Origin: Lachnospiraceae bacterium
Lineage (GTDB): Bacteria; Bacillota; Clostridia; Lachnospirales; Lachnospiraceae
Direction: 5' to 3'
Assembly: GCA_021205045.1 (NCBI GenBank)
Contig: JAJPYH010000185.1
Location: forward strand, 4,113 to 21,615
DNA length: 17,503 bases
How positions within the stretch are numbered: position 1 is the first letter of the stretch; each line of letters begins with the position of its first letter. Shown piece after piece: positions 7,499 to 14,708 of this stretch. Below the pieces are notes generated by a model that was not told the origin of the DNA, searched no databases, and was given only the letters and a program-made list of their open reading frames with translations. Position numbers and translations under genes: made by a program.

Positions 7499-7885
7499 TT
7501 ACGTGACAGTGGCCTTGACCTGCCCCGGCGATGTGATGCTGATCACTCCCCCGTAGGAGCACATCAGCTTACAGTCGCTGGTCAGACAGGGCTTTCCGTT
7601 AATCAGCACTGTCGGTTTTGTGGGAATCCAGGTTCCCGCCGGCACCAGAGTACAGGGCTGAGGCGTCAGGGCTCCCAGCGCTGCGGCTGTGGCCGAGGCG
7701 ACGGCCGGATTCGCCAGGGATGAGCACATGCCAAAGGGAGTGATATTGGCCGTCTGACAATCCTGTATCGTAGCCGCAGGTCTGGAATCCGCCAGGCATA
7801 CGGTCTGAGAGGTCACATTTACGGTTCCGGGGGCCGCCCCGAAGGTACACATGGCCACAGCTCCGGTCACTATCATTTGTCCCAT
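7499..7885 (-). CDS. DUF4280 PAAR-like spike-tip protein
   Basis: A 128-residue protein beginning IVTGAVAMCTFGAAPGTVNV and ending in PTVLINGKPCLTSDCKLMCSYGGVISI, matching the DUF4280 PAAR-like family: GA.C.C/TFG near the start, PC.P....W in the middle, and a LMC.YGG.I block near the end. PAAR-like proteins sharpen the spike tip of CIS and type VI secretion particles and can carry effectors; this one has no extension, so it would be a bare tip. The Cys residues may bind metal. ATG 7885 has AAAAAGGAGGATG upstream. It lies immediately before the sheath gene, far from any spike gene, which is not in this window. Confidence 0.9.
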   Translation of the reverse strand: MGQMIVTGAVAMCTFGAAPGTVNVTSQTVCLADSRPAATIQDCQTANITPFGMCSSLANPAVASATAAALGALTPQPCTLVPAGTWIPTKPTVLINGKPCLTSDCKLMCSYGGVISITSPGQVKATVT

Positions 7886-7900
7886 ATCTCATCCTCCTTT

Positions 7901-8635
7901 TTATTGCAATTCTTCTTCAGCCCGGTGCATATCCACCGTTCTGAATTCTGCGGTGCCACGCACTTCATAGCGGACCAGATATATCAGATGGGTTCTGTCA
8001 TCCCTGACCCTGAGTACGTAATTTCCCTGTTGATCTACCATTCCAAATACAATCCTGGCCACAGGGGAGTTGACCGTAAACGGCTCTGCCAATGGTCTGC
8101 TGATTTTCACAGAATTCTCCGATAACTCCTTAATCACCTCGAAGGGCTCATAGTCCTGTCGATTCATGTGAATCAGCCCGTAATAAATATGGTCCATGCC
8201 CGTCCTGTGGGTTTTGAACAGCTTCATGATCCGCTTTCTCTCATCAAACCCGCTGATACAGCAATCGGCCGAGCCTAAGCTGACCGCCTGGATGGACTCC
8301 AGGCCCGGAAGATTCCCCGACAGAGTGATAACCGGCTGTCCCGCTGCGTTCTCTGACGGTATCAGGAACGCTTCCTTTACCGGCATCCCTGAGTCCAGCT
8401 TCTGATATCGGATGGCAAGACTGCAGGTTTCATATCCATAAACTGCAATCTTCAGCGTTGTGTCTTTCCTGCCCCGGTTTAAGAATACGTAATTGCCGTT
8501 TCCCCTGGGGATGGGTCTGACAGGATTATCATCCATCCAGAACCGGACATTTCTTTCATCCACCATGTCGCCTGTGGTTGTATCGATCAGTCTGATCAGC
8601 AGATCCAGGCTGTGGTGAATTGTTGATGCTTCCAA
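7901..8635 (-). CDS. Uncharacterised CIS-associated protein with N-terminal transthyretin/carboxypeptidase-regulatory-like fold
   Basis: A 244-residue soluble protein with no signal peptide or membrane segment. Residues 10-75 (LDLLIRLIDTTTGDMVDERN, then RGNGNYVFLNRG and IAVYGYETC) have the strand pattern of a small beta-sandwich domain of the transthyretin/carboxypeptidase-regulatory type, which is often used as an accessory or adhesion module. The rest is beta-rich and unfamiliar. It starts at TTG 8635, seven bases after GGAGAGGG and three bases past the end of the DUF4255 gene; no ATG or GTG lies nearby in frame. Placement between cap and tip genes implies a particle or assembly component. 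Function is not known. Confidence 0.85.
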   Translation of the reverse strand: MEASTIHHSLDLLIRLIDTTTGDMVDERNVRFWMDDNPVRPIPRGNGNYVFLNRGRKDTTLKIAVYGYETCSLAIRYQKLDSGMPVKEAFLIPSENAAGQPVITLSGNLPGLESIQAVSLGSADCCISGFDERKRIMKLFKTHRTGMDHIYYGLIHMNRQDYEPFEVIKELSENSVKISRPLAEPFTVNSPVARIVFGMVDQQGNYVLRVRDDRTHLIYLVRYEVRGTAEFRTVDMHRAEEELQ

Positions 8636-8638
8636 CTG

Positions 8639-9235
8639 TTATCCCTCTCCTCCTTCCTCTCCGGTAATGTGCAGCCCAAAGGATGCGTCCACGACCCTTG
8701 GAGTATCGATGACCACCTCGCTGGATAAAAATACGGGCGCCGCCTTGTAAAACAGGCTGATCTGATAGGGCTTGTTGATCGCCTGCCACACCCTCACCTT
8801 CTCCTCCAGACTTATCTTCGCCTGAGACAGCACAATGGGAGGTTCCTGTGTATCCAGCCAGGACTGCAGCTGATTGGGAAGAACGGAACTGTTGTCATTG
8901 ACAATCTGCGCCACTCTTCCGATGATCTTCTGAATATCCGGCGCCTTCAGCCCCATCTGGGAGGAGCCGTTGATGAAGACCATATAGTACAGGCCGTATG
9001 GCCTGGGCGGTTTTTTTAACTGGACCCGGCCCTTCTGAATGTAAGGCCTCTGGGTCACATCGCTCTCCTCCCGGATGTCGTACAGATACAGTCCGAGAAT
9101 ATAGTCCACGTCCTGATCCGCCGGTGAAGAGATCTCTATGTTGTTGAGAGACGGTATGGGCTCCGGACACATCTTGGAGCGAAGGGTCCTTACGATATAC
9201 GAGCTGACGTCAGCTATAATTGGGTAATCTGCCAT
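8639..9235 (-). CDS. DUF4255 protein, CIS sheath cap/tail terminator (Pvc16-like)
   Basis: A 198-residue protein with the DUF4255 hallmarks: an N-terminal helix (ISDVS-type, here IIADVSSYIVRTLRSKM), the core YILGLYLYDIREESDVTQRP, the segment PPRPYGLYYMVFI, and a central helix ending in VLPNQLQSWL. In the Photorhabdus PVC and antifeeding prophage (Afp) particles, the DUF4255 protein (Pvc16/Afp16) closes the end of the tube and sheath distal to the baseplate and sets particle length with the tape measure. ATG 9235 has AAAGGAG upstream. It is in the same run as the TolC-like gene before it, 17 bases away, tying the membrane block to the particle genes. Confidence 0.93.
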   Translation of the reverse strand: MADYPIIADVSSYIVRTLRSKMCPEPIPSLNNIEISSPADQDVDYILGLYLYDIREESDVTQRPYIQKGRVQLKKPPRPYGLYYMVFINGSSQMGLKAPDIQKIIGRVAQIVNDNSSVLPNQLQSWLDTQEPPIVLSQAKISLEEKVRVWQAINKPYQISLFYKAAPVFLSSEVVIDTPRVVDASFGLHITGEEGGEG

Positions 9236-9252
9236 ATCACTTCTCCTTTGCT

Positions 9253-11061
9253 TTATTTCATTTCCGTTTCCTCTAAAGCCTGCCTGGTCTCAAGCTCTTC
9301 GAGGATCTGCGCCGATAATCCGCCGTTTGAGATACTGTTGAGGGAATAATATGCCTGCCAGTATTCACTCCTGGCATTGAGGATTTCCAACTCCAGCGCC
9401 TCTGTCTGATCTGTCAGGGACTGGTATTCCTCCTTCGTCAGCTCTCCCAGACGATATCTGACCTGGTACAGCTTCAGATCTTTTTCCATCTCTTCGATCT
9501 GCTCCTGAAGCTCTGTGTATGTATCACACAGACTGACGAAGTCCTCATAGGCTTCCTCCACACTCTCCGTCAGAGCAGCCTTCTGATCCTCCAGGGTCAG
9601 AACAGTATTGAGGTATTCCAGCACCAGATCATATAAGGCATAGCTGTCAGACTTCTCTTCCTCATCGGGGCTCTCTTCCGTCCCTGCGTCTGTCCCGTCA
9701 GCGTCTGCGGCCGTCTCCCCGGTTGTCTCGTCCGTCCCGCCAGATTCTGTGGATGTCCCGAGGGTTCCTGCGTCTGTCCCGTCGGACTCTGCGGCCGTCT
9801 CCCCGCTTTTCTCATCCGCATCTGTTGCGGTCCCTGTCCCGGTCTGCATGGCCCGGGCCTGCGTCAGCGCCTGCTGCTCCAGGGCGGCCTCCCGTTCCTT
9901 CAGGTATGCGGTATACTCCTCATAAAAGGCATCGGTATCGATGGTTTCCCCTTCAACGGCACTTACAATATATTCAAAGATGTTATCCGGGACCGCATAT
10001 TCTTCATTAAAAACCGTATACTCCGTCCACAGCTTCAACAAAGCTTCCAGACAATCTCTTTCCGCCGCCAGACAGCCAGCATCATTCTCCATGGCCCATT
10101 GGATCAGTTCCTCCGGGGAGTCCTCCCAGAGAGTATCTTCCGCCGTCAGATCTGCAAAAGCCATTTCTCCTGAGGTTTCTTCCCCGATCAGGAGGAGCAG
10201 TCCCTCCATGGTGGTTTTTTCCTCCCCCAGCAGGCAGATCAGCTCATCCGCAGCGGCTTCCTCCCCCAGCAGGGCAGCCAGCTCATCCATGGCCTCTTCC
10301 AGTTCATCCTGCTCCGCTTCCAGAGCTTTCGTCAGCTCCTCCGCTTCCGCTTCTGCTTCCTCCAGCTGAGAGGATGCCTCCTCTCCGGAGAGCACAAGAG
10401 CCCGGGTCTTTGTCAGAAGGGTTTCCTGCACCTCCAGCGCTTCCTCCTGCACGGATATCCTCTCCTGAACAGTCATGATCCGGATGCAGAGCCCCGCGAT
10501 CTCCCCTGCAAGCTCCTGTTCCCGGCTGTTTTTCTCAGCTTCCGTCACCCGAAGCTGCACCAGCAGAAGCGCCGGCTCAGATAAGGCGGAAAAATATTCC
10601 GACAGGCTTTCTCCCTCCTCAAGGGCCAGCCGGAAAAGCTCCTGACAGTCCCCGCAGTCCTCCTCACTTATCCCGGCGGCGTCCAGCGCCTGCTGTAAAT
10701 CCTTCTCCTGTATGGCAATCTCATTGAGCAGCTTCGTATATTCCGTATCGGAGGCAAGAGCCAGTGCAAGAAAGCCTGTCCATTCCGTGCCGGTCTGCGC
10801 ACTCTGTTCTGCGCTCTGATCAATGTCCTGATCTGCGCTGTCTTTGGCACTCTGATCAACATCCTGATCCGCGCTCTGTCCATCGTCCTGATCATTGCTC
10901 TGTCCGGCACCCTGGTCTGTATCCTGTTCAGCACTCTGCTCTGTACTTTGCCCGGCACTCTGCTCTGCGCTCTGTCCGGCGGTGAGAGCCTGCACTCTCA
11001 GGCCTCCCATCACCAGCGCCGCCGCCAGAAGCAATAATACCAAAGGTTTTCGTCTCTTCAT
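9253..11061 (-). CDS. Exported TolC-like coiled-coil protein with Q-S-x-x tetrapeptide repeats
   Basis: 602 residues. A signal peptide is clear (MKRRKPLVLLLLAAALVMGG, then a plausible cleavage near Ala25). Residues 30-89 are fifteen tetrapeptides of the form Q-S/D-x-E/D. Two long helical regions, about 160-265 and 475-600, resemble the two halves of an outer-membrane-efflux (TolC) family coiled-coil; YQVRYRLGELTKEEYQSLTD and the closing ARSEYWQAYYSLNS are close to the usual TolC signature. They are separated by an acidic Thr/Asp/Gly-rich linker (406-470) with an internal duplication. TolC relatives exist in Clostridia that lack an outer membrane, where their role is unclear. Here it may form a wall-side stalk or channel over the CIS (inference). 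ATG 11061 follows GGAGGAGGG, the end of the MORN gene. Confidence 0.85.
   Translation of the reverse strand: MKRRKPLVLLLLAAALVMGGLRVQALTAGQSAEQSAGQSTEQSAEQDTDQGAGQSNDQDDGQSADQDVDQSAKDSADQDIDQSAEQSAQTGTEWTGFLALALASDTEYTKLLNEIAIQEKDLQQALDAAGISEEDCGDCQELFRLALEEGESLSEYFSALSEPALLLVQLRVTEAEKNSREQELAGEIAGLCIRIMTVQERISVQEEALEVQETLLTKTRALVLSGEEASSQLEEAEAEAEELTKALEAEQDELEEAMDELAALLGEEAAADELICLLGEEKTTMEGLLLLIGEETSGEMAFADLTAEDTLWEDSPEELIQWAMENDAGCLAAERDCLEALLKLWTEYTVFNEEYAVPDNIFEYIVSAVEGETIDTDAFYEEYTAYLKEREAALEQQALTQARAMQTGTGTATDADEKSGETAAESDGTDAGTLGTSTESGGTDETTGETAADADGTDAGTEESPDEEEKSDSYALYDLVLEYLNTVLTLEDQKAALTESVEEAYEDFVSLCDTYTELQEQIEEMEKDLKLYQVRYRLGELTKEEYQSLTDQTEALELEILNARSEYWQAYYSLNSISNGGLSAQILEELETRQALEETEMK
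9679..9804 (-). repeat. Duplicated acidic linker in the TolC-like protein
   Basis: The segments GETAAESDGTDAGT (codons 420-433) and GETAADADGTDAGT (448-461) are copies 84 bp apart and nearly identical at DNA level. This indicates recent in-frame duplication in a disordered linker. Confidence 0.8.
10795..10974 (-). repeat. 15 x 12-bp tandem repeat encoding Q-S-A-E/Q-D-x-D tetrapeptides
   Basis: 180 bp directly after the signal peptide encode fifteen four-residue units, starting QSAE QSAG QSTE QSAE and drifting to QDVD and QSAK. All have Gln or Asp at position 1 and mainly Ser or Asp at position 2. The period of 12 bp without frame loss suggests copy number can vary by slippage. Confidence 0.9.
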
Positions 11062-11067
11062 CAGGGC

Positions 11068-12273
11068 TCATCCCTCCTCCTTCTCAATGATATAAAAAGA
11101 AAATGTATCCCCTGATCCTGCGGACAGGAAGGTGTACTTCAGCCCGTCCTTTTCATATGTCATGGTGCGGCAGACGCCCCCGTACTGCAGCACCTCCAGA
11201 TAATCGTCATATTCCTGTACTGTCTCCAGTGCCACTGAGGAGTTTTCCCCTTCCGTCAGTTCAAAGGCTACGGCCCAGGACAACTCCGCCTCCCGGGTTA
11301 CCACCTCCGCCACAGTGCCGAAATAGCTGTCCAGAGCCTCCTTATCCGACAACAGACTGTTGCCTGCCCGGAATTCATCCTTCAATACCAGAATGGAGGC
11401 GGCGGTAATTTCATCCTCCAGGGTGGAGGCGGCCGGATCGTTGGCATAAATGACGCCGATCTCCTTCAGCACTACCGCAAAGCTGTCGTCCTGCTCATAG
11501 ACAATCCGTTCCCCGGTATAAGCTTCACTGATTTCCGTGGCTTTTCTGTCCAGAAGCTCACTGAAAACCGGCTCATCCTTATGGAAGGTTCCCGTATAAA
11601 TCAGGTTCCCGGCAGCGTTATACAGACTGCCGCTGCCCTCCATGCAGCCTGCCAGGAACTCGCCCTCATATTTCAGGCTTCCGTTCTCCCAGTACAGCTT
11701 TCCTGAGCCGCTGAACTCATTATCCTCAAAATCTCCGGTATACATCAGCGTGCCGTCATCGTAATAGCGGGTTCCCGTCCCCTGATATTCGTTATATTCA
11801 AAATTTCCCTGATAGACGATGACCCCGTCGGAGTTGTACAAAGTGCCGTAGCCCGTGACAGCTCCGGACTCCACCTCTCCCTCGTAGGCCACATAACCGG
11901 AGGCGGCTTTGATCTGCACAGTGCCGTCCGTAAATCTCAGCATCAGTGAATCATAGGAATAGGATTTGATCACATCCTCATCCGTCTCCGGCAGAATATT
12001 GCGCACACACACCAGATAATACACACTGAGAAGACCGGCGATGGCTACCAGGCCGTAGGCAAGCTTTTTGCTGACCAGCCAGCCAAAGATTTCATAGTAA
12101 TCCTTCTTGTGGCGGGGTCTGAAATCGAGCACCTTGGTAAAAAGGGACTGAATCAGGGCGATGATCTTGGTCCTGATATAGTTCCAGCTCGTCCAGAGCT
12201 TCATTTTGGTCACTAACGGCGTAACTTTCGCTTTCGCGGTAGTGAGCAGCACGCTGAACAGATTACTATTCAC
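11068..12273 (-). CDS. Single-pass membrane protein with MORN repeats
   Basis: 401 residues from GTG 12273, chosen because AAGGAGGAG lies just upstream; the longer frame to GTG 12327 would run through that site. A basic amphipathic N-terminal part (about 1-70) precedes one membrane segment (about 71-90, LAYGLVAIAGLLSVYYLVCV). Residues 129-234 carry about five MORN-type units of 22-23 residues, for example GYGTLYNSDGVIVYQGNFE, GTGTRYYDDGTLMYTGDFE and GSGKLYWENGSLKYEGEF. MORN repeats form elongated beta structures used in scaffolds. A C-terminal alpha/beta region (240-401) is unfamiliar. With Lys/Arg before the segment and acidic residues after it, the MORN part is predicted outside the membrane. 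A docking or scaffold role for the neighbouring machine is an inference. Its end overlaps the ribosome site of the next gene. Confidence 0.85.
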   Translation of the reverse strand: MNSNLFSVLLTTAKAKVTPLVTKMKLWTSWNYIRTKIIALIQSLFTKVLDFRPRHKKDYYEIFGWLVSKKLAYGLVAIAGLLSVYYLVCVRNILPETDEDVIKSYSYDSLMLRFTDGTVQIKAASGYVAYEGEVESGAVTGYGTLYNSDGVIVYQGNFEYNEYQGTGTRYYDDGTLMYTGDFEDNEFSGSGKLYWENGSLKYEGEFLAGCMEGSGSLYNAAGNLIYTGTFHKDEPVFSELLDRKATEISEAYTGERIVYEQDDSFAVVLKEIGVIYANDPAASTLEDEITAASILVLKDEFRAGNSLLSDKEALDSYFGTVAEVVTREAELSWAVAFELTEGENSSVALETVQEYDDYLEVLQYGGVCRTMTYEKDGLKYTFLSAGSGDTFSFYIIEKEEG

Positions 12274-12433
12274 ACTCTCCTCCTTTCTGGCTGCGCCTAC
12301 TGACAGCGACACAACGGATGGCGGCACCGTCGGAAGTGCCTGATGGAAGCAGTACTCTATTGCCTGCGAATGTATTGCCCCAGCCCGGCGTTTCGTAAAT
12401 CATCGGCCCTTTGCCGGACCCTTCAGCGGGCAT
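12266..12433 (-). CDS. Possible 55-aa small ORF bridging the cyclase-like and MORN genes
   Basis: A minus-strand frame from ATG 12433 (second ATG at 12403) to TAG 12266 fills the whole 149-bp gap and overlaps both neighbours, stopping just past the MORN GTG. The middle (GWGNTFAGNRVLLPSGTSDG, then AAIRCV) reads like ordinary protein sequence and could be the tail of a degraded gene. No good ribosome site precedes either ATG, and an open frame of this length in GC-rich DNA is not rare. I cannot tell a real small gene from a remnant or chance. Confidence 0.25.
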   Translation of the reverse strand: MPAEGSGKGPMIYETPGWGNTFAGNRVLLPSGTSDGAAIRCVAVSRRSQKGGECE

Positions 12434-14693
12434 CCGGACGCAGGCGGCAGATATCTTCGGCGCTGTAAGCCTGATTCAGATATTTTTCACAGGTAAATAA
12501 ATACCATTTGCACATTTTATCCAGGGGATTTACCTTTAACACATCAGAGAAGCCGCTTCTGGCCAGATAGAAGTCATGCTGATAAAAGAGCCTGATGGCC
12601 TTTTGGAATTTTTCTTCTGTATCCAGCTTCAGTCTTCTCTCCACCGGAGCACAGGCGATCAGCACCTCAAACAGCTCCAGCTTTCTGCCTGATTTTGCCA
12701 AAATCAGATAGCCAATGTATCTACAGGAGGAATCCACGATTTTTTCCCGTCCTTTGACCTCGTTTGTGATCACCAGCTTCAGTTCCAGCTCCCGAAACCA
12801 TGCCGTGAAGCTCTCCATCTGCTCCTTCTCCTGAGACAAAAGGAAGGGGAAGCACTGATTGTCATTGCCGGCCACTGCGTACAAAAGCTCCGAATAATGA
12901 AGCAGGACGCCGACTCTCATGTTCTCCCTGTCCGATAAGGCATAAAACTCATTCAGCAGGGAGGTTCCAAAATCCACGCTCTGATGATTGTCCTCCAGGA
13001 AAAGCACTCTCAGACTGGTCAGATCCGAGTTTCCCGGTACAAAGAAGCCTCCGCTCTCCTCCTGATGTCTCTCAATCTGCGTGACAAATGCACTCATCCG
13101 CGCCGCGGATTCTTCATCCGGGCTCTCCGGTTCGTCCGAGGTGACAAAGGCCACAGTTCCTTTCAGACGCACCGAATCTCCGCCGGCGACCTCGGTGATG
13201 GAATCCTTTCCGAAAATTTTCTCGATATCCTTCGGCGCAAAACGATAGCAGGACTCATAAATCCGATACCTGGTATAATTGATCCTGCTGATTTTTTTCT
13301 GCAGCTCCATAAAGCTGTTCCACATGACGGACACGTCCCTGCTGCGGACCTTTCCGCCAAAGGGTACCTCCTGTCCTTCGGAAGCGGCCAGCATGGCCTG
13401 AGAAAGCTTTGTGATCTCTCTTCCCTGCCTGAGCAAAAGCCCGCAGCAGACAGCGCTCAGCAGCAAAAACAGCACAGCGGCAGTTCCAAAATATACCCCC
13501 ACCGAAGCATCAGCGGACAGCCATCCGCCCGTCCCTGCCCTGACAGCTGTCAGAGTACAGGAAAATCCTTCCTCCGTCTCAAATGTCACCTGGATCAGAT
13601 TCTCATCGATATCATACAGATCGCTGAGAACAGCGCCATTTCGCCCGCTGGCGCTGACCAGTATCCTCTGATCCGCTGACCGTACCAGACAAAGGTCCTG
13701 AAAATATCCTTCTGTTCTCTCATCCCGCACAAAATTCAGCAGGCTGCTCCATAATGCAAAATATGTATCCTCCGAATAAAAGCTGTCAGACTCAGGGCTG
13801 CTCTGAAAGCTGTCCATATCCAGACTGTCTGAAAAAATCTCCAGATAATACCGGCCAAACTTCTCTTTTTCCTCCTCAGAGGTATTTGCCTGCGTCCAGG
13901 ACAGATACGCCGCTCCTCCGAAGGTCAGGACGAAAAGAAGCACCTCCGTCAGGACTGTGATATACACGGTATAGCTCTTATGATACAGGGCTCTCACTGA
14001 GAAAAAAATCACCCCGAAGCCCACAAACAGAAGAACCAGATTGCAGATCACATAAAACTGCTGATTATTGGCCTCCTGGCCCGCATCCATCAGAAGCTGC
14101 TCACTGACAGCGTCCTGAGCTGCGTCGCTGCTATAATATTCCACGCCGGTTCCGTCGTCCTTCCAGGACACAAAGGCGCCGTCCTCATATCCGGCCCAGT
14201 TGATCTGCCGTCCGTTCCCGGCGCTCAGAGTCTGCACCGCCTCAAGAGCCAGCCCTTCGGCCTCCTTATTTCCCTCCAGATTATCCTCCGACAGGTTTTC
14301 GGCCTCCACAAAATACACCCAGGCCCTTTCCTTCGACTCCGATATGACCGACAGATAAAAGCCCTCGGACGTACAAGCGAAATCGCTGATGCCGCCCTCC
14401 TCCTCCAGAGAAAGCTCAAATACCGGCGTCGCCGCCAGCGTCTGCCCATCCCCGGAAAGCGCCAAAATCCGGTAGGTCTGGTTCTCTCCCTCGTTGGTCT
14501 TTAATGCCAGAAGTCCATAAAGAACATCTGAATTCCCATCCAGACCAATGAACTCTGAGCCACTCTCAATGGAGCTGCTTAACAGCATAAACCGGGGAAC
14601 CTCATCAATCAGACTTCCTCCTGATAAATTCACTATCACCGCGACTACAAGCAGCCAGAGACAGCAAAGCAGAATGGTCACTCCTCTTTTCAT
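12423..14693 (-). CDS. Multi-pass membrane protein with degenerate class III adenylate cyclase-like domain and TPR-like tail
   Basis: 756 residues. Order: N-terminal membrane segment (7-24); external domain (about 27-210); segments at 213-233 and 243-265; second external domain (266-396); segment 397-421; HAMP-like linker (424-470); cyclase-like domain (482-680); helical TPR-like pair (690-735). The block YRFAPKDIEKIFGKDSITEVAGGDSVRLKGTV aligns with the start of bacterial class III cyclases (RFVP..FL.LLGK.SI.DV..GD), MRVGVLLHYSELLYAVAG with the RIGIHTG region, and SCRYIGYLILAKSGRKLELFEV with the end. The metal-binding Asp of FSDI is not at the aligned place (AFVTSD here) and no GD.IMA-type second Asp is seen, so I expect no catalysis. 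It is probably a signal-sensing or assembly pseudo-cyclase. ATG 14693 has GGGGAGGAG upstream. Confidence 0.85.
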   Translation of the reverse strand: MKRGVTILLCCLWLLVVAVIVNLSGGSLIDEVPRFMLLSSSIESGSEFIGLDGNSDVLYGLLALKTNEGENQTYRILALSGDGQTLAATPVFELSLEEEGGISDFACTSEGFYLSVISESKERAWVYFVEAENLSEDNLEGNKEAEGLALEAVQTLSAGNGRQINWAGYEDGAFVSWKDDGTGVEYYSSDAAQDAVSEQLLMDAGQEANNQQFYVICNLVLLFVGFGVIFFSVRALYHKSYTVYITVLTEVLLFVLTFGGAAYLSWTQANTSEEEKEKFGRYYLEIFSDSLDMDSFQSSPESDSFYSEDTYFALWSSLLNFVRDERTEGYFQDLCLVRSADQRILVSASGRNGAVLSDLYDIDENLIQVTFETEEGFSCTLTAVRAGTGGWLSADASVGVYFGTAAVLFLLLSAVCCGLLLRQGREITKLSQAMLAASEGQEVPFGGKVRSRDVSVMWNSFMELQKKISRINYTRYRIYESCYRFAPKDIEKIFGKDSITEVAGGDSVRLKGTVAFVTSDEPESPDEESAARMSAFVTQIERHQEESGGFFVPGNSDLTSLRVLFLEDNHQSVDFGTSLLNEFYALSDRENMRVGVLLHYSELLYAVAGNDNQCFPFLLSQEKEQMESFTAWFRELELKLVITNEVKGREKIVDSSCRYIGYLILAKSGRKLELFEVLIACAPVERRLKLDTEEKFQKAIRLFYQHDFYLARSGFSDVLKVNPLDKMCKWYLFTCEKYLNQAYSAEDICRLRPDAR

Positions 14694-14708
14694 CAGTCTC
14701 TCCTCCCC

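Noticed and set aside
7437..7562. Upstream extension of the sheath frame
   Set aside because: It overlaps the PAAR-like gene, lacks family sequence, and a strong ribosome site directs ATG 7436.
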